Assembly (NCBI GenBank): GCA_016933275.1
Contig: JAFGBI010000095.1
Location: forward strand, 24,733-88,732
Direction: 5' to 3'
DNA length: 64,000 nucleotides
Source of the DNA: Polyangiaceae bacterium
Lineage (GTDB): Bacteria; Myxococcota_A; Polyangia; Polyangiales; Polyangiaceae
This document shows, piece after piece, positions 8,040 through 18,598 of this stretch. Position 1 is the first letter of the stretch. Every line of letters starts with the position of its first letter. A model generated the notes under the pieces. The model did no database searches and had not been told where the DNA came from. It saw only the letters and a program-made list of their open reading frames with translations. Position numbers and translations under genes: made by a program.

Positions 8040-9530
8040 TCAACGTGACGGGTTTGCCCGCCCGCGGCGGCGGAGCATCACCGTTAGCCCTGCCAAGAGC
8101 AGCGCCGCCAGGCTTCCCCGGTGCTGGTGATCGCTGCCGCCAGCGACACGGCAGCTGCACCCTTCATCCGTCGGTTCGTCGTCACCCGTGCCCAAGCTGC
8201 CCCCGGTACCGGGGTCCGTGATGGTGGCTCCGTAGCCACCGGTTCCCGTACCCCCGCTCGAGGCGCCACCGGTCAGCGCGCCACCCGAGGTGGTCAATCC
8301 GCCGGTGCTACCGCCGGTGGATCGGCCACCCGTCGTACTCAAGCCGCCGGTCGAGGTGCTACCCGTGCCGCCAGTCGGGCTGATACCGCCGGTTGGGGTG
8401 CCACCCGTGCCGCCAGTTGGGCCGACACCGCCGGTCGAAATGCCACCCGTGCCCCCGGTCGGGCCCAGGCCACCGGTTGGACGGCCACCCGTCGGGCCAA
8501 CGCCGCCGGTCGGCGAAACGCCGCCGGTGGGCGGGGCTCCCCCCGTGACGATGCCACCCGAAGTCGACACCCCACCCGTCGGTGCACCGCCCGCCATCTC
8601 ACCACCGCTCTCCGTGCCGCCGGACTCCGCCCCGCCGGTTCCGCCCGCCCCGCCCGTGCCGGGCTCCGGGTCGCGGTCGAGGCCGAAGAAGCGAACGACA
8701 TCGGGCCACAGCGACGGCTGCACCGAAGTCAGATCATGCGGCTTGCCCTGCCCGATGTTCACCTCCAACACGACGTCCCCTCCGTCCTCGTACGAGGTTC
8801 GTTCCCAGCCGCTGAGACCGGCCCCTTCGGTCCCTCCGCTCACGCCCAGCACGTTGGTCCACTGCAATACCTCTGCGGCAAGGTTCGAGTAGTTGAGCGT
8901 GGTGTCGCTGGTGCCGTGCCAGAGCTGGACTCGGGGCCAGGGCCCGCTGTAGTTGCCAGAGGCATTGCGCACGATGTCGCCCCATTGCTGGGCGCTGTTG
9001 TTGGGTGGATTCTGACCACACGCGCCGCATTCGGTCCCTCCGCTCCAGAACCCGGCGGGCACCCCAGCCAGCACCGAACCGCCGGCGAACACGTCTGGGT
9101 ACGAAGCCATCAGCGCATTGGTCATGCACGCGCCCGACGACGCTCCTGCAGCGAAGACCCTGCTTGGGTCGGCGTCGTGTTGCTCGAGCACGTACTCGAC
9201 CATTTGCACGATGGTCGCCCTCTCGCCGTTGCGCCCGGGCGCAGCATCGAAGCAGTTGCCCGCGGAATCCGGGGTGACGATGAGGAAGCCGTATTGGTCG
9301 GCCAGCGACTGGAACCATCCATGGGCGGCTCCAGAGTTCCCGCTGCAGTAGTGGATCGCGACCACGATCCCCGGTGATGGGTCGGGGTTGGTCGGCGTGT
9401 AAAGGTCCATCCCGAGCCCGCTACCGCCGTAGCTTACGCCGTTTTGCCACGCGGCGAACGCCGACTGTGAAGCGAAGAACGTAACGGCGAGCGGAACCGC
9501 AATTGAAGACCGATGTGAGATTCTATTCAT
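8040..9530 (-). CDS. Secreted PHB-depolymerase/feruloyl-esterase-like enzyme with MYXO-CTERM tail
   Basis: This 496-residue alpha/beta-hydrolase is probably displayed at the cell surface. It starts with a signal peptide (hydrophobic to ASQSAFA), followed by an esterase domain of the PHB depolymerase/CE1 type with the nucleophile motif GASSG (about residue 140) and a late His in KPHDLTS. The domain is followed by a Gly/Thr/Pro-rich linker of PTGG-like repeats (8300-8650). The protein ends with GCSCRVAGG, a hydrophobic stretch and RRRGR, which is the layout of MYXO-CTERM sorting signals handled by myxosortase. The start at 9530 places the signal peptide at the N-terminus; the frame is open to 9920, but that extension is Arg-rich and unlike a leader. 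The natural substrate (polyester, feruloyl or acetyl-xylan) cannot be told from sequence. Confidence 0.85.
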   Translation of the reverse strand: MNRISHRSSIAVPLAVTFFASQSAFAAWQNGVSYGGSGLGMDLYTPTNPDPSPGIVVAIHYCSGNSGAAHGWFQSLADQYGFLIVTPDSAGNCFDAAPGRNGERATIVQMVEYVLEQHDADPSRVFAAGASSGACMTNALMASYPDVFAGGSVLAGVPAGFWSGGTECGACGQNPPNNSAQQWGDIVRNASGNYSGPWPRVQLWHGTSDTTLNYSNLAAEVLQWTNVLGVSGGTEGAGLSGWERTSYEDGGDVVLEVNIGQGKPHDLTSVQPSLWPDVVRFFGLDRDPEPGTGGAGGTGGAESGGTESGGEMAGGAPTGGVSTSGGIVTGGAPPTGGVSPTGGVGPTGGRPTGGLGPTGGTGGISTGGVGPTGGTGGTPTGGISPTGGTGSTSTGGLSTTGGRSTGGSTGGLTTSGGALTGGASSGGTGTGGYGATITDPGTGGSLGTGDDEPTDEGCSCRVAGGSDHQHRGSLAALLLAGLTVMLRRRGRANPSR

Positions 9531-10046
9531 GGTACGAGCATCCTCGCCGACACCTGCCACAACGATGGCGAAAAGTGGAGGATCTGTCAAACGCAGGCGG
9601 GTTGGAACGCTGACAAAAACGGCTGTGATGTCGCACCGGGAGGGAGCTTGGGGCTCACTCGCTCGGAGGGCTTTTGCCAGGGGCACCTCTCGGAAATGGC
9701 GCTCGAGATCGAATAGTGAGAACGACGGTGTCGTGGTCGCCGCGAGCACCACGAACCTCCTTGTCGTCCCGTCGCAATGCGGCAGCGCGGGCGTACGCTC
9801 GCGGCTCTTCGTGTGGCCTTGGCCGCTCTGTTCGCCCGATCCCGTCGAGCTCCGGATCTCCCGGTGCGACCGACGCGACGTGCTGGCGTTCCTCGCGACC
9901 CGTGGTCTGCAGGCCTCCACGCCGATGAGCGCGCGGTGCCGGACGCCGTCTCGCGCGATCCGCGGCCGAGCACGGCTCGTTCCCGTCGTTCTCTGGCCAT
10001 CACTCCGGGATCGGACCGGACCGGGCCTCGAACGCGATCCGCTCGC
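9531..10046. other. Upstream region of the esterase gene
   Basis: A 516-bp gap lies between the oxidoreductase stop and the esterase start, both on the minus strand. The part next to the esterase (about 9540-9640) is visibly richer in A/T than its surroundings and probably holds the promoter. No gene or repeat was recognised. Confidence 0.45.
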
Positions 10047-11357
10047 CTACGGCGACGGTCTCTCACCCGTGCTCGTGGTGTCCCGCTCTCCGCCGTTCGT
10101 CGCGGCCCGCACGAGCTGCGCCACCTCCCCGGACCTCCGGGCGCGGAGCACGCGGGCCGCGCGTGCGTCGACCTGCGCCTTCACCAGTGGACAGCAGACC
10201 CCACCTTCGCGATCCATCTCGGCGACGCAGCGGTTGCAGGGAATGCACCCGCTGTCGTCGAACTCGCCGGTCGCATACTTGGCGACGAGCGCAGGATCGT
10301 GGACCAGCGCACGACCCATCGCGACGAGCTCGAACCCCTCGCGCATCGCCAGCGCCAGGTCCGCGCGCGACTTGATCCCGCCGAGGAGGACCAGGGGCAT
10401 CCGGACCGCACGGCGGACTTCGCGCGCGAGCGGGAGGAAGTACAGAGGCTCGAACGGGAAGGACCGGATCACGAACGGACCGAACAGGAGGAGGGCGAGC
10501 TTGAGCGGGAGCTCCTTCTCCACCGCGATCATCTCCTTTAGCGGACGCTCGCCACGGAACAAGTAGAACGGGTTCTTGCTCACGAACCCCCCCGACAGGA
10601 TCAGGGCGTCGGCGCCGCGTGCCTCGAGCCAGCGCGCGACCTTGACACTCTCTTCCAGCTCGAGGCCACCGCGGAAGCCGTCACGAAGGTTGACCTTGCA
10701 GAGCACCGGGATCTCAGGTGGCAGCGCCTCCCGCACGCGTTCGACGACCTCGAGCGCGAAGCGCGCCCGGTTCGAGAGTGAGCCACCGTAGCGATCTCGA
10801 CGGCGGTTGGTTTGCGGGCTCAGGAATTGGCTCAAGAGGTAGCCATGGCCGAGGTGCACCTCGACGGCATCGAAACCCGCCTCGCGGGCCACCTGCGCCG
10901 CCGCGGCGAACCGCCGCGTCGTCTCGGCGATCTCGTCAGCGGTCATGGGGTCGGCGAGGACGCGCCCGCTCAGCGCACCGACGAGGTTGAGCGCGCGCGA
11001 CGGTCCCATCGGCCGCCGACGCCCTAGGTCGGCGTTGTTCGAGAAGGCGCCGCAGTGGCCGAGCTGGATCGAGGCGGCTGCCCCCTCGGCGTGGACGGCG
11101 GCCGTGAGCCGGCGGAGGTCCGGGACCACCTCTCGCCGCATGTGCAGCTGGTCGCGGAAGGTGCGACCGTCGGGCTCGACCGCACAATATGCCACCGTGG
11201 TCATGCCGACCCCGCCCGCCGCGATGGTGCGATGGTGCTCGATGAGGGCATCGCTCACGTCGCCGCGGGGGCACATCCCCTCGAACGCTGCCGTCTTGAC
11301 GATGCGGTTCCTGAGGGTGAGCCCCCCCAGCCTGAACGGAGAGAATGGGTCGGTCAT
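10047..11357 (-). CDS. NADH:flavin oxidoreductase, Old Yellow Enzyme family
   Basis: This 436-residue protein has an FMN-binding TIM barrel that reduces activated C=C bonds with NAD(P)H. It begins DPFSPFRLGGLTLRNRIV, typical of the family. It has IQLGHCG, the HLGHGYLLSQFLSPQTN motif with the catalytic His pair region, RYGGS, and the C-terminal barrel motifs LLGGIKS and AMGRALVHDP. After the barrel come CIPCNRC and, nine residues later, CC. Such a Cys cluster binds a [4Fe-4S] centre in the 2,4-dienoyl-CoA reductase branch, but the second, pyridine-nucleotide domain of that branch is missing here. The ATG at 11357 overlaps the stop of the upstream SDR gene by four bases (ATGA), so the two are translationally coupled. 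The substrate is unknown. Confidence 0.88.
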   Translation of the reverse strand: MTDPFSPFRLGGLTLRNRIVKTAAFEGMCPRGDVSDALIEHHRTIAAGGVGMTTVAYCAVEPDGRTFRDQLHMRREVVPDLRRLTAAVHAEGAAASIQLGHCGAFSNNADLGRRRPMGPSRALNLVGALSGRVLADPMTADEIAETTRRFAAAAQVAREAGFDAVEVHLGHGYLLSQFLSPQTNRRRDRYGGSLSNRARFALEVVERVREALPPEIPVLCKVNLRDGFRGGLELEESVKVARWLEARGADALILSGGFVSKNPFYLFRGERPLKEMIAVEKELPLKLALLLFGPFVIRSFPFEPLYFLPLAREVRRAVRMPLVLLGGIKSRADLALAMREGFELVAMGRALVHDPALVAKYATGEFDDSGCIPCNRCVAEMDREGGVCCPLVKAQVDARAARVLRARRSGEVAQLVRAATNGGERDTTSTGERPSP

Positions 11358-12181
11358 CGGACGCCTCCTCGCACCGGCAGCCACGGAGCGCGCCGGCGAA
11401 TGAGGTCGACCACCCACTGTGGGGTCCACGCCGCACCCCACGCCATCAGGTGCGCGAGGATCCCGGGGATGTGCTCCGCTCGTCCCGCGAACATCGCCAG
11501 CAGTCCGGCGTCGGCCACCGTCGCCGGTTCCACCATGATCCCGAGCCGCTTCGCGAGCTCTCTGGTGGCGTCGCTGGCACCAAAGAGGCTCGTCGCGGTG
11601 GGGCCCGGAGCGAGGCACGTCACCTTGACGCCGTAGACGCCGAGCTCGCTCCGGAGGGCGCTGGCGAACCCGCGCAAGTATCGTTTGCTGGCCCCGTAAT
11701 GGGCGATCCCGGGGAAATCGCGCCACGCCGAGATGCTCGAGACGATGAGGATGTGGCCATAGCCGCGCTCTCGCATGTCCCGACCGAACGCAGCGGTCAG
11801 CAGGGACGGCGTGACGACATGCAGCTCGAGCATCGCGCGGGCCCGTCCGGGGTCGGTATCGACCACCTCACCGAAGAAGAAGGTCCCCGCGTTGTTGACG
11901 AGGACATCGACCGCGACGCCACGCTTTCCGATGCCTTCATGGAGCTCCGCGGCGGCTTCCGGACGAGACAGGTCGGATACGAGCTGGTGGACCCGCACTC
12001 CATGCGCGCCGACGATCTCTCGAGCGGCGGTCGCGAGCGGCGCGGCGCGGTTGCTGACCAGGATCAGCTCGAAGCCGAACGAGGCCAGGCGCTCCGCGAA
12101 CGCCCGACCGATCCCGGAGCACGCCCCCGTGACGAGCGCCACCCGTAGGCGTGGGTCGACATGCCGCGGCCGCTGGGCCAT
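11354..12181 (-). CDS. Short-chain dehydrogenase/reductase
   Basis: This 275-residue classical SDR has a Rossmann fold with TGACSGIG (about residues 18-25) for NAD(P) binding, the NNAG motif, and catalytic Ser in SSIS with Tyr and Lys in YGASK. After the active site, LAPGPTATSLF fits the usual PG motif. Acyl- or lipid-type substrates are common in this branch, but specificity is not readable from sequence. Its stop overlaps the start of the flavin oxidoreductase, suggesting two consecutive redox steps on one compound. Confidence 0.9.
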   Translation of the reverse strand: MAQRPRHVDPRLRVALVTGACSGIGRAFAERLASFGFELILVSNRAAPLATAAREIVGAHGVRVHQLVSDLSRPEAAAELHEGIGKRGVAVDVLVNNAGTFFFGEVVDTDPGRARAMLELHVVTPSLLTAAFGRDMRERGYGHILIVSSISAWRDFPGIAHYGASKRYLRGFASALRSELGVYGVKVTCLAPGPTATSLFGASDATRELAKRLGIMVEPATVADAGLLAMFAGRAEHIPGILAHLMAWGAAWTPQWVVDLIRRRAPWLPVRGGVR

Positions 12182-12392
12182 TGCCTTAGCCTACACCGGA
12201 AGCTCCGCCCCGGGGCCATTCCACCGCTTTGGTCCGGCTCACCTCGAAGGGGAAGGCGCGTCCGCGGAGCTCGAGACATTGACCCCGATCGTGTCCTCGT
12301 CCACCCGAGCAAACGACCGCCCCGAGAGGTCTTCTGGCAGGCTCGGTCAAGATTACGCTGCCAAGAGACGATTGCGCCGATAGCCAGCCGCC

Positions 12393-13442
12393 CTACGCGA
12401 TCGTCACCTCCTTCGTCAGATAGACGTCCTGGATCGCGTTCAGGAGAGCCACGCCGTCGCGCATCGGTCGCTGAAACGCCTTCCGCCCGGAGATGAGTCC
12501 CATGCCGCCCGCTCGCTTGTTGACGACGGCGGTCCTCACGGCCTCGCCGAGATCGCTCGCCCCACTCGACGCCCCGCCGGAGTTGATGAGCCCGATCCGG
12601 CCCATGTAGCAGTTCGCCACCTGGTAGCGCGTCAGGTCGATCGGATTGTCGCTGGTGAGCTCCGTGTAGATCCTGGGGTGTGTCTTGCCGACCTTGACGG
12701 CGTTGAAGCCGCCGTTGTTCTCCGGAGCCTTCTGCTTGATGATGTCGGCCTCGAGCGTCACTCCAAGGTGATTGGCCTGGCCGGTGAGATCGGCGGAGAC
12801 GTTGTAGTCTTGCTCGCGCTTGAACTCCGGGTTGCGCACGTAGCACCAGAGCACCGTGGCCATTCCGAGCTCGTGCGCCGCCTTGAAGGCGTCACGGACC
12901 TCCTCCAGCTGGTGCGCGGAGCCCTCCGAACCCCAATAGATGGTCGCGCCGACGGAGACACAGCCCATGTCGTGGGCGTGGCGGACCGACGCGAACATCG
13001 TCTGGTTTGCTCGCGCTGGGTACACGAAGAGGTCGTTGTGATTGAGTTTCAGCATGAAAGGGATCTTGTGCGCGTACTTGCGCGCCACCGTGCCGAGCAC
13101 CCCGAGGGTCGAGGCCACCGCGTTGCACCCTCCCTCGATGGCGAGCTCCACGATGCGCGCGGGGTCGAAGTAGTCCGGGTTCAGCGCGAAGGACGCCGCG
13201 GCCGAGTGCTCGATCCCCTGATCCACCGGGAGGATCGAGAGGTAGCCGGTCTCGCGGAGGCGGCCGTGATCGAACATCGACTGCAGCGAGCGGAGCACTG
13301 CGACTGGTCTGTCGGTCGCTGCGAACACGCGATCCACGTAATCCGGGCCGGGTAGGTGTAGGCGCTCCTTCGGGATCGTCTTGCACTCGTGCTCGAGGAG
13401 CTTCGCATCTTGGCCCAGCAGCTCTCGGATTCTGTCGATCAT
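12393..13442 (-). CDS. fbaB: Class I fructose-bisphosphate aldolase, DhnA/FbaB type
   Basis: This 349-residue Schiff-base aldolase of the archaeal/DhnA type matches E. coli FbaB in length. Landmarks are LPVDQGIEH, the long [23 protein letters not shown] region, [23 protein letters not shown] (the region of the Schiff-base Lys), and the phosphate site [11 protein letters not shown] with LISGRKAFQ. The ATG at 13442 is preceded by GAGGAG and begins right at homology ([10 protein letters not shown]). The frame is open to 13739, but that extension is not conserved-looking. This is a second aldolase unrelated in fold mechanism to the class II enzyme at 4369-5382. It may favour gluconeogenesis, as suggested for FbaB elsewhere. 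Confidence 0.9.
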   Translation of the reverse strand: MIDRIRELLGQDAKLLEHECKTIPKERLHLPGPDYVDRVFAATDRPVAVLRSLQSMFDHGRLRETGYLSILPVDQGIEHSAAASFALNPDYFDPARIVELAIEGGCNAVASTLGVLGTVARKYAHKIPFMLKLNHNDLFVYPARANQTMFASVRHAHDMGCVSVGATIYWGSEGSAHQLEEVRDAFKAAHELGMATVLWCYVRNPEFKREQDYNVSADLTGQANHLGVTLEADIIKQKAPENNGGFNAVKVGKTHPRIYTELTSDNPIDLTRYQVANCYMGRIGLINSGGASSGASDLGEAVRTAVVNKRAGGMGLISGRKAFQRPMRDGVALLNAIQDVYLTKEVTIA

Positions 13443-13865
13443 CCCCTGGTTCTCCTCTCGGGTCGCAGCTCGGGTCTCCGTGGTTCTCCTCCCCGCGGGA
13501 GAAGCGGAACCCTCCTCTCCCGGATACCTAGTTCGCGAGTCGCTGCCGCCAAGCCGCCTCCGGCGCTTCCTCCCGACCGGACCGGCGGGTGTCCCAAGCG
13601 GTTCGTGCTCGCAGCCCAAGGCTTTGCCCGACCCCGAAGCAGGGCTCCAGCTGTGTTGGTCGGGTGACCGGTCTCTCTGGGGCGATCCACCAAAGCCCCG
13701 ACATTCGCTAGGACCCGGGGAAACACCGGGTTTGGCCAACGCCGACGCCCGATCTGGACCCGGACTTCTCCGCGGGGACCGTTCGCACCTGGCCGCATGG
13801 ACCGGGTCTGGTGCACCTGCCGTTGACGAGCGCGGTCGGTTGAGGGGAGGCTCATTCCTGGATCG
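13443..13865. other. Divergent promoter region, fbaB and response regulator
   Basis: 423 bp lie between two divergent starts. I saw no conserved operator, repeat or small gene. It must contain the promoters of both flanking genes. Confidence 0.45.
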
Positions 13866-15290
<1,425 letters not shown>

Positions 15291-15445
15291 TCTACTAGGT
15301 TCGAGGATCCGCGCGCCACCGGCGGATCCTCGGAGCGCAGCAGATCGGCGCCGGAGGCGCCCGTCGCTCATCGAGCGGCGAGGAGGGGGAGGCTGCGTGT
15401 CGCGGCCGATGCGGGGGAGGGCTCGCCTCCCCCGCGAAAAAGCAA

Positions 15446-15602
15446 CCTAGGGCAGCAATCAGGTTGATTGCTGCGTCAAATCAACAACCCAAAGGAACCG
15501 ACAGCAGACCCCTTCAGAGGCAGCACTGGAAACGCGTCCTTGCCTCGCACGGACGCGTTTCCAGCGCTGCCGTTGCTGTCGGCAACCCGATCGGTGTGCT
15601 AG
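15446..15602 (+). repeat. Repeat R1, copy C
   Basis: It begins CTAGGGCAGCAATCAGG and ends TCGGTGTGCTAG. Hairpin 1 is perfect. The central 21-bp stem has one mismatch (GCAC against GCGC). The third hairpin (GTTGC/GCAAC) is intact. The spacer between hairpins 1 and 2 differs from the other copies (AACCCAAAGGAACCG). It lies in the 561-bp gap after the response regulator; the remaining 15603-15851 is G-rich and shows no feature. Confidence 0.88.
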
Positions 15603-15851
15603 CGCGGGCACGATCCGCCGCCGCGCGTGGGTTTCCGGCCTGTCCCGCGCCAGGGAGGCAATGACTCGACGCCGACCGTTGCGCGCGGGGGGCCTGCACA
15701 GCCCTGGTCGTCGTTCGGGGAGTAAGGAAGCGAGCGCGCCACGGGAGGGGGGGCGTGGCGCGCTCGGGGGGGCCGCACATCAGGGGAGGGACGTGCGGGG
15801 CAGGGGGGCTGGAGAGGGGCCTAGCTTTCGGTTTGGCCTTCTTGACCAAGG

Positions 15852-16208
15852 TCAGTGGATCGAACCCGCGTGGGGCTCGGGTGGGGTGCTGTTGGGGCCA
15901 GCGCCAGGAACCATCGCGGGGCGGGCGGCGAGCCTCCGATAGAGGGTGGCGCGACCAATGCCGAGCAATCTGGCCGCCTTGGCGACCCGACCACCGGTGA
16001 CCTGCAGCGCATGCTCGATGGCGCGCTGCTCCAGTTCGGCGAGGGGTACGACCCCCCCGGATTCCACCGCCACGGTCACGGTGCTGACGGACGGTTCGCT
16101 GGCATCACCGGCACGATAGCCGGCCGCCTCGAGCAGTGCCTTCAGGCTCTGATGAACGGCTGGGTCATCAGCCAGGATCGTCACAAGTGCGCGTTCGCCA
16201 TTCTCCAT
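15852..16208 (-). CDS. Small Fis-type regulator with a receiver stub
   Basis: This 118-residue protein is made of the two ends of an NtrC-type regulator. Residues about 5-33 (ALVTILADDPAVHQSLKALL) look like the first strand and helix of a receiver domain, including the acidic pair. The C-terminal third has a Fis helix-turn-helix (ELEQRAIEHAL then GRVAKAARLLGIGRATLYRR). The phosphoacceptor Asp region and the whole AAA+ ATPase domain are absent. I chose the ATG at 16208 because GGAG stands nine bases upstream; a GTG at 16253 has no ribosome site. It may bind enhancer-like sites passively and antagonise full-length activators, or it may be a deletion remnant. Confidence 0.7.
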   Translation of the reverse strand: MENGERALVTILADDPAVHQSLKALLEAAGYRAGDASEPSVSTVTVAVESGGVVPLAELEQRAIEHALQVTGGRVAKAARLLGIGRATLYRRLAARPAMVPGAGPNSTPPEPHAGSIH

Positions 16209-16522
16209 GTCTCTTTGCTCCATGCTCTGTTCTTGGTGGGCAATGGGAGGCACTGCAAACCGCGCGCCAACTCCGGGACGGCGCCTGGATGAAGTCAGCT
16301 GGCGGGCCGAAATTCACCCTTCCCCAAAAAAGACGGAGAGATATGGGAGTCCATGGGAACCTGGTGGCGAGGTGGGTAGATGTCTCATTCAGGGTCGATG
16401 GAACCCTGTCGTATCAAATTGACCCACCTCAAACTGAGCTGGAGGGTCGCGGCTACCCGCGAGGAGACCCGCCCCGGCTGGTGCCTCCCATCAGTGGACC
16501 CTCGGAGTGTTAGGATCTGTCT
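16209..16522. other. Divergent gap, A/T-richer
   Basis: 314 bp lie between divergent starts. The section 16310-16440 is clearly less GC-rich than the surroundings (it includes a run of six A). No promoter motif could be assigned with confidence. Confidence 0.4.
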
Positions 16523-17944
16523 GTGGCCGAGCCGACAGATCCTCGGCGCCCGACGTCGCCCCGAGCGGAGACCGCTCCCCTCTCACCTCGGCCGTCGCCA
16601 TCGCGCCGCGCTGCCGAAGGGGTTGGCTCCAAGCCCCGGTCGGCGCCCCGCTCCCGACTGGCATCCGATCCGGAGGAGGGGGACACGACCCGTGTGGAGA
16701 AGCCCTCGTTCGCGCAGGTCGACGGCTCGGTGCGGTTCCCGTACGACGAGCTCTATGACGCGGTGGAAACCGGCACCAGCAGCGGCTCGAATCTGCTCAT
16801 GTCACTCACCGGCTTCGCGCAGCTGCGATCCGAAGCCTCGCTGCGGCATGCTTGGGACAGGGCGTTGCCGATCGGCCGGTTCTTGCGGAGCCGTCTTCGC
16901 TTCTTCGGTTGGGTCGTGTCGGCAGCCATTCCGCTCTCGGCGGGGATCGTTGGGTTGTTTGCCGTGGGGCTCGCGGTGGGTCGCTGGACGGCACCCGCCA
17001 GGCAGGTGGCTCCCTCCTCGAACGCCCCTCTGCGGCCGTCAGGGTCGTCTTCGGCCCTGCCCGCGGCGTCATCGGTCGCTGCGAGCATGAGCCCAGCCGA
17101 GCCTGGCCTTGGCACGCGGGCGGCGCAGGGGGATCTCCTCGCCGTCGCCGCCATCGAGACCAAGCCTGCGGCGGAGCGGACCGCCGAGGAGGTGCTGGCG
17201 CTGCGCAGCGGACGGGTGGCTCGCGAGCGAGAGGCGCTGGCGGACCTCAGCGCGAGCCTGGCCAAGGAGCCGGAGCGGGGGCTCGACTCGTTGGCACTGG
17301 GGCACATCGACGCGGCGCTCGACGACCCGCGGTACTTGGGGGATGCGCTGACCGTCCTCGCCCACATGCCCGCCGGAATCGGCCCAGACCTCCTCTACGA
17401 GGCTCTTCACGACGATTCACGTAGCGTCGAGGTACGCACCCTCGCCGGGGAGCTCCTCGCGGCCAAGGACGTCGGCGCCCGCGCGACGCCGACCCTCCGC
17501 GCGGTGTTGGCCATGACGAACGCCGAGGGGTGCCGAGCCATTGCGTCGGCGCTCCACGACGTAGAGGTCCACGCGGACGCTCGCTCCCTCCCCTCGCTCT
17601 GGGCGGCGAGCATCACGGACCCCTGCACGGTTGGGGCGAGCGAGGAATGTGCCGCGTGCCAGGCCGCCACGGAACGTCTGTCGGACATCATGGCAGCGGT
17701 TGGCGAACGAGCGTACACTGTACGCCTTGCCCGGACGCCCTCCTGGGCTCGAAGCGTGTCGACCGAGGAGTCCGTTCCGCCTTCCGCGAGCGCCAGTACC
17801 GCCCATCCGATTCGGGTGGGGGGAGCGCCCGCAGCCTCGGGGGCTTCTGCTCCGTCGGCGGCTCGGACCGTGGCGTCGCCGAGGGCGACGTCCTCAGCGC
17901 CGCCGGTGGTCCCACCGAGGCTGGTCACCGACCCGGGCTTCTAG
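16523..17944 (+). CDS. Membrane-anchored protein of unknown function
   Basis: This 473-residue protein starts with GTG, with AGGA seven bases upstream. It has a cytoplasmic Pro/Arg/Ser-rich N-terminus, one clear membrane segment (about 128-152, VVSAAIPLSAGIVGLFAVGL), a Ser/Ala/Pro linker, then a helical region (about 205-400) whose repeated Ala/Leu helices resemble HEAT- or TPR-like repeats (for example DALTVLAHMP, VEVRTLAGELLAAKDVG). Two Cys pairs (DPCTVG, ECAACQ) lie late in that region. The tail is low-complexity Ser/Ala/Pro. I recognise no family. The layout resembles myxobacterial single-pass scaffold proteins. Repeat R2 starts at the base after its stop codon. Confidence 0.7.
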   Translation: MAEPTDPRRPTSPRAETAPLSPRPSPSRRAAEGVGSKPRSAPRSRLASDPEEGDTTRVEKPSFAQVDGSVRFPYDELYDAVETGTSSGSNLLMSLTGFAQLRSEASLRHAWDRALPIGRFLRSRLRFFGWVVSAAIPLSAGIVGLFAVGLAVGRWTAPARQVAPSSNAPLRPSGSSSALPAASSVAASMSPAEPGLGTRAAQGDLLAVAAIETKPAAERTAEEVLALRSGRVAREREALADLSASLAKEPERGLDSLALGHIDAALDDPRYLGDALTVLAHMPAGIGPDLLYEALHDDSRSVEVRTLAGELLAAKDVGARATPTLRAVLAMTNAEGCRAIASALHDVEVHADARSLPSLWAASITDPCTVGASEECAACQAATERLSDIMAAVGERAYTVRLARTPSWARSVSTEESVPPSASASTAHPIRVGGAPAASGASAPSAARTVASPRATSSAPPVVPPRLVTDPGF

Positions 17945-18035
17945 ATCACCGGCCGCGCATCGGCGACACTGGATGCGTTGGACCGACGACCGGAGCGGAT
18001 TGGCGACCAGCGAGGACCGATGCGCTGCCGGTGAT
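17945..18035 (+). repeat. Palindromic repeat R2, copy 1
   Basis: This 91-bp element is bounded by ATCACCGGCCGCGCATCGG and the near-exact inverse CCGATGCGCTGCCGGTGAT (18 of 19 positions). It begins at the first base after the TAG of the preceding gene. About 17 bp beyond the palindrome (GGAGGAAGAA..AAGCG) are also shared with copy 2 at 46446. It could act as a bidirectional terminator or be a small non-autonomous mobile element. Confidence 0.85.
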
Positions 18036-18176
18036 GGAGGAAGAACAAAGCGACTTCGATTGCTTGGAGGATGGCCTTGAGTCCGTCGGCTTCGGTGGAT
18101 ACGGCCCGTTACCCGGAACCGAGAGGAGCCGGGCATGATTGGAGGGCGTCCATTGCGTCGCTAGAAACGGCGGTCG

Positions 18177-18598
18177 TTGCTCGAGTGGGCGCGGCGCTGC
18201 GGAGATCCAGTAGCGGCACGGCGAGCGCAGATTCTGGCTTATGTCGCCCATCCGCAGGCCACCGCCCGTGGCGTTGCCGACACCGTTGGGTGCAGCCGTT
18301 CGCATGTGTACCGAGTGGCGCAGCGGTTCGGCAAGGCCACCCGCGAAGGTCTTCGTGATGGTTGTCGGAGCTCTGGCCGCCGCATCGCCGACGGGCGCAT
18401 GGACGCGCTGGTGGACGAGTTGGTGGCGCCATCGCCGTTGGATTTCGGCTACCCGCGGCCCACCTGGACCCGAGCATTACTGCTTCCAGTGGTGCAGGAG
18501 AAGACTGGAACGCGGTTCAGTTTGACGACCAGGACCCGTGTGCTGCAGCGCATCGGAGCACGTCGAGGCTGGCCTCGGCTTCGGCACCGGCCGGGGCG
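18177..18598 (+). pseudogene. IS630-family transposase remnant
   Basis: The frame encodes only the N-terminal DNA-binding part of an IS630-type transposase. It shows a helix-turn-helix (RAQILAYVAHPQATARGVAD, then VGCSRSHVYRVAQRF), the linker GLRDGCRSSGRR, and the segment ending TRTRVLQRIGARRGWPRLRH that normally leads into the DDE catalytic domain. No DDE domain follows; the sequence becomes low-complexity and unrelated. It lies between repeat R2 and the sigma factor gene, about 140 bp from R2, so the two may derive from one mobile-element event. Confidence 0.72.

Noticed and set aside
15603..15851. Possible small gene in the G-rich region after R1-C
   Set aside because: Runs of G and lack of codon bias; no ribosome site or homology.
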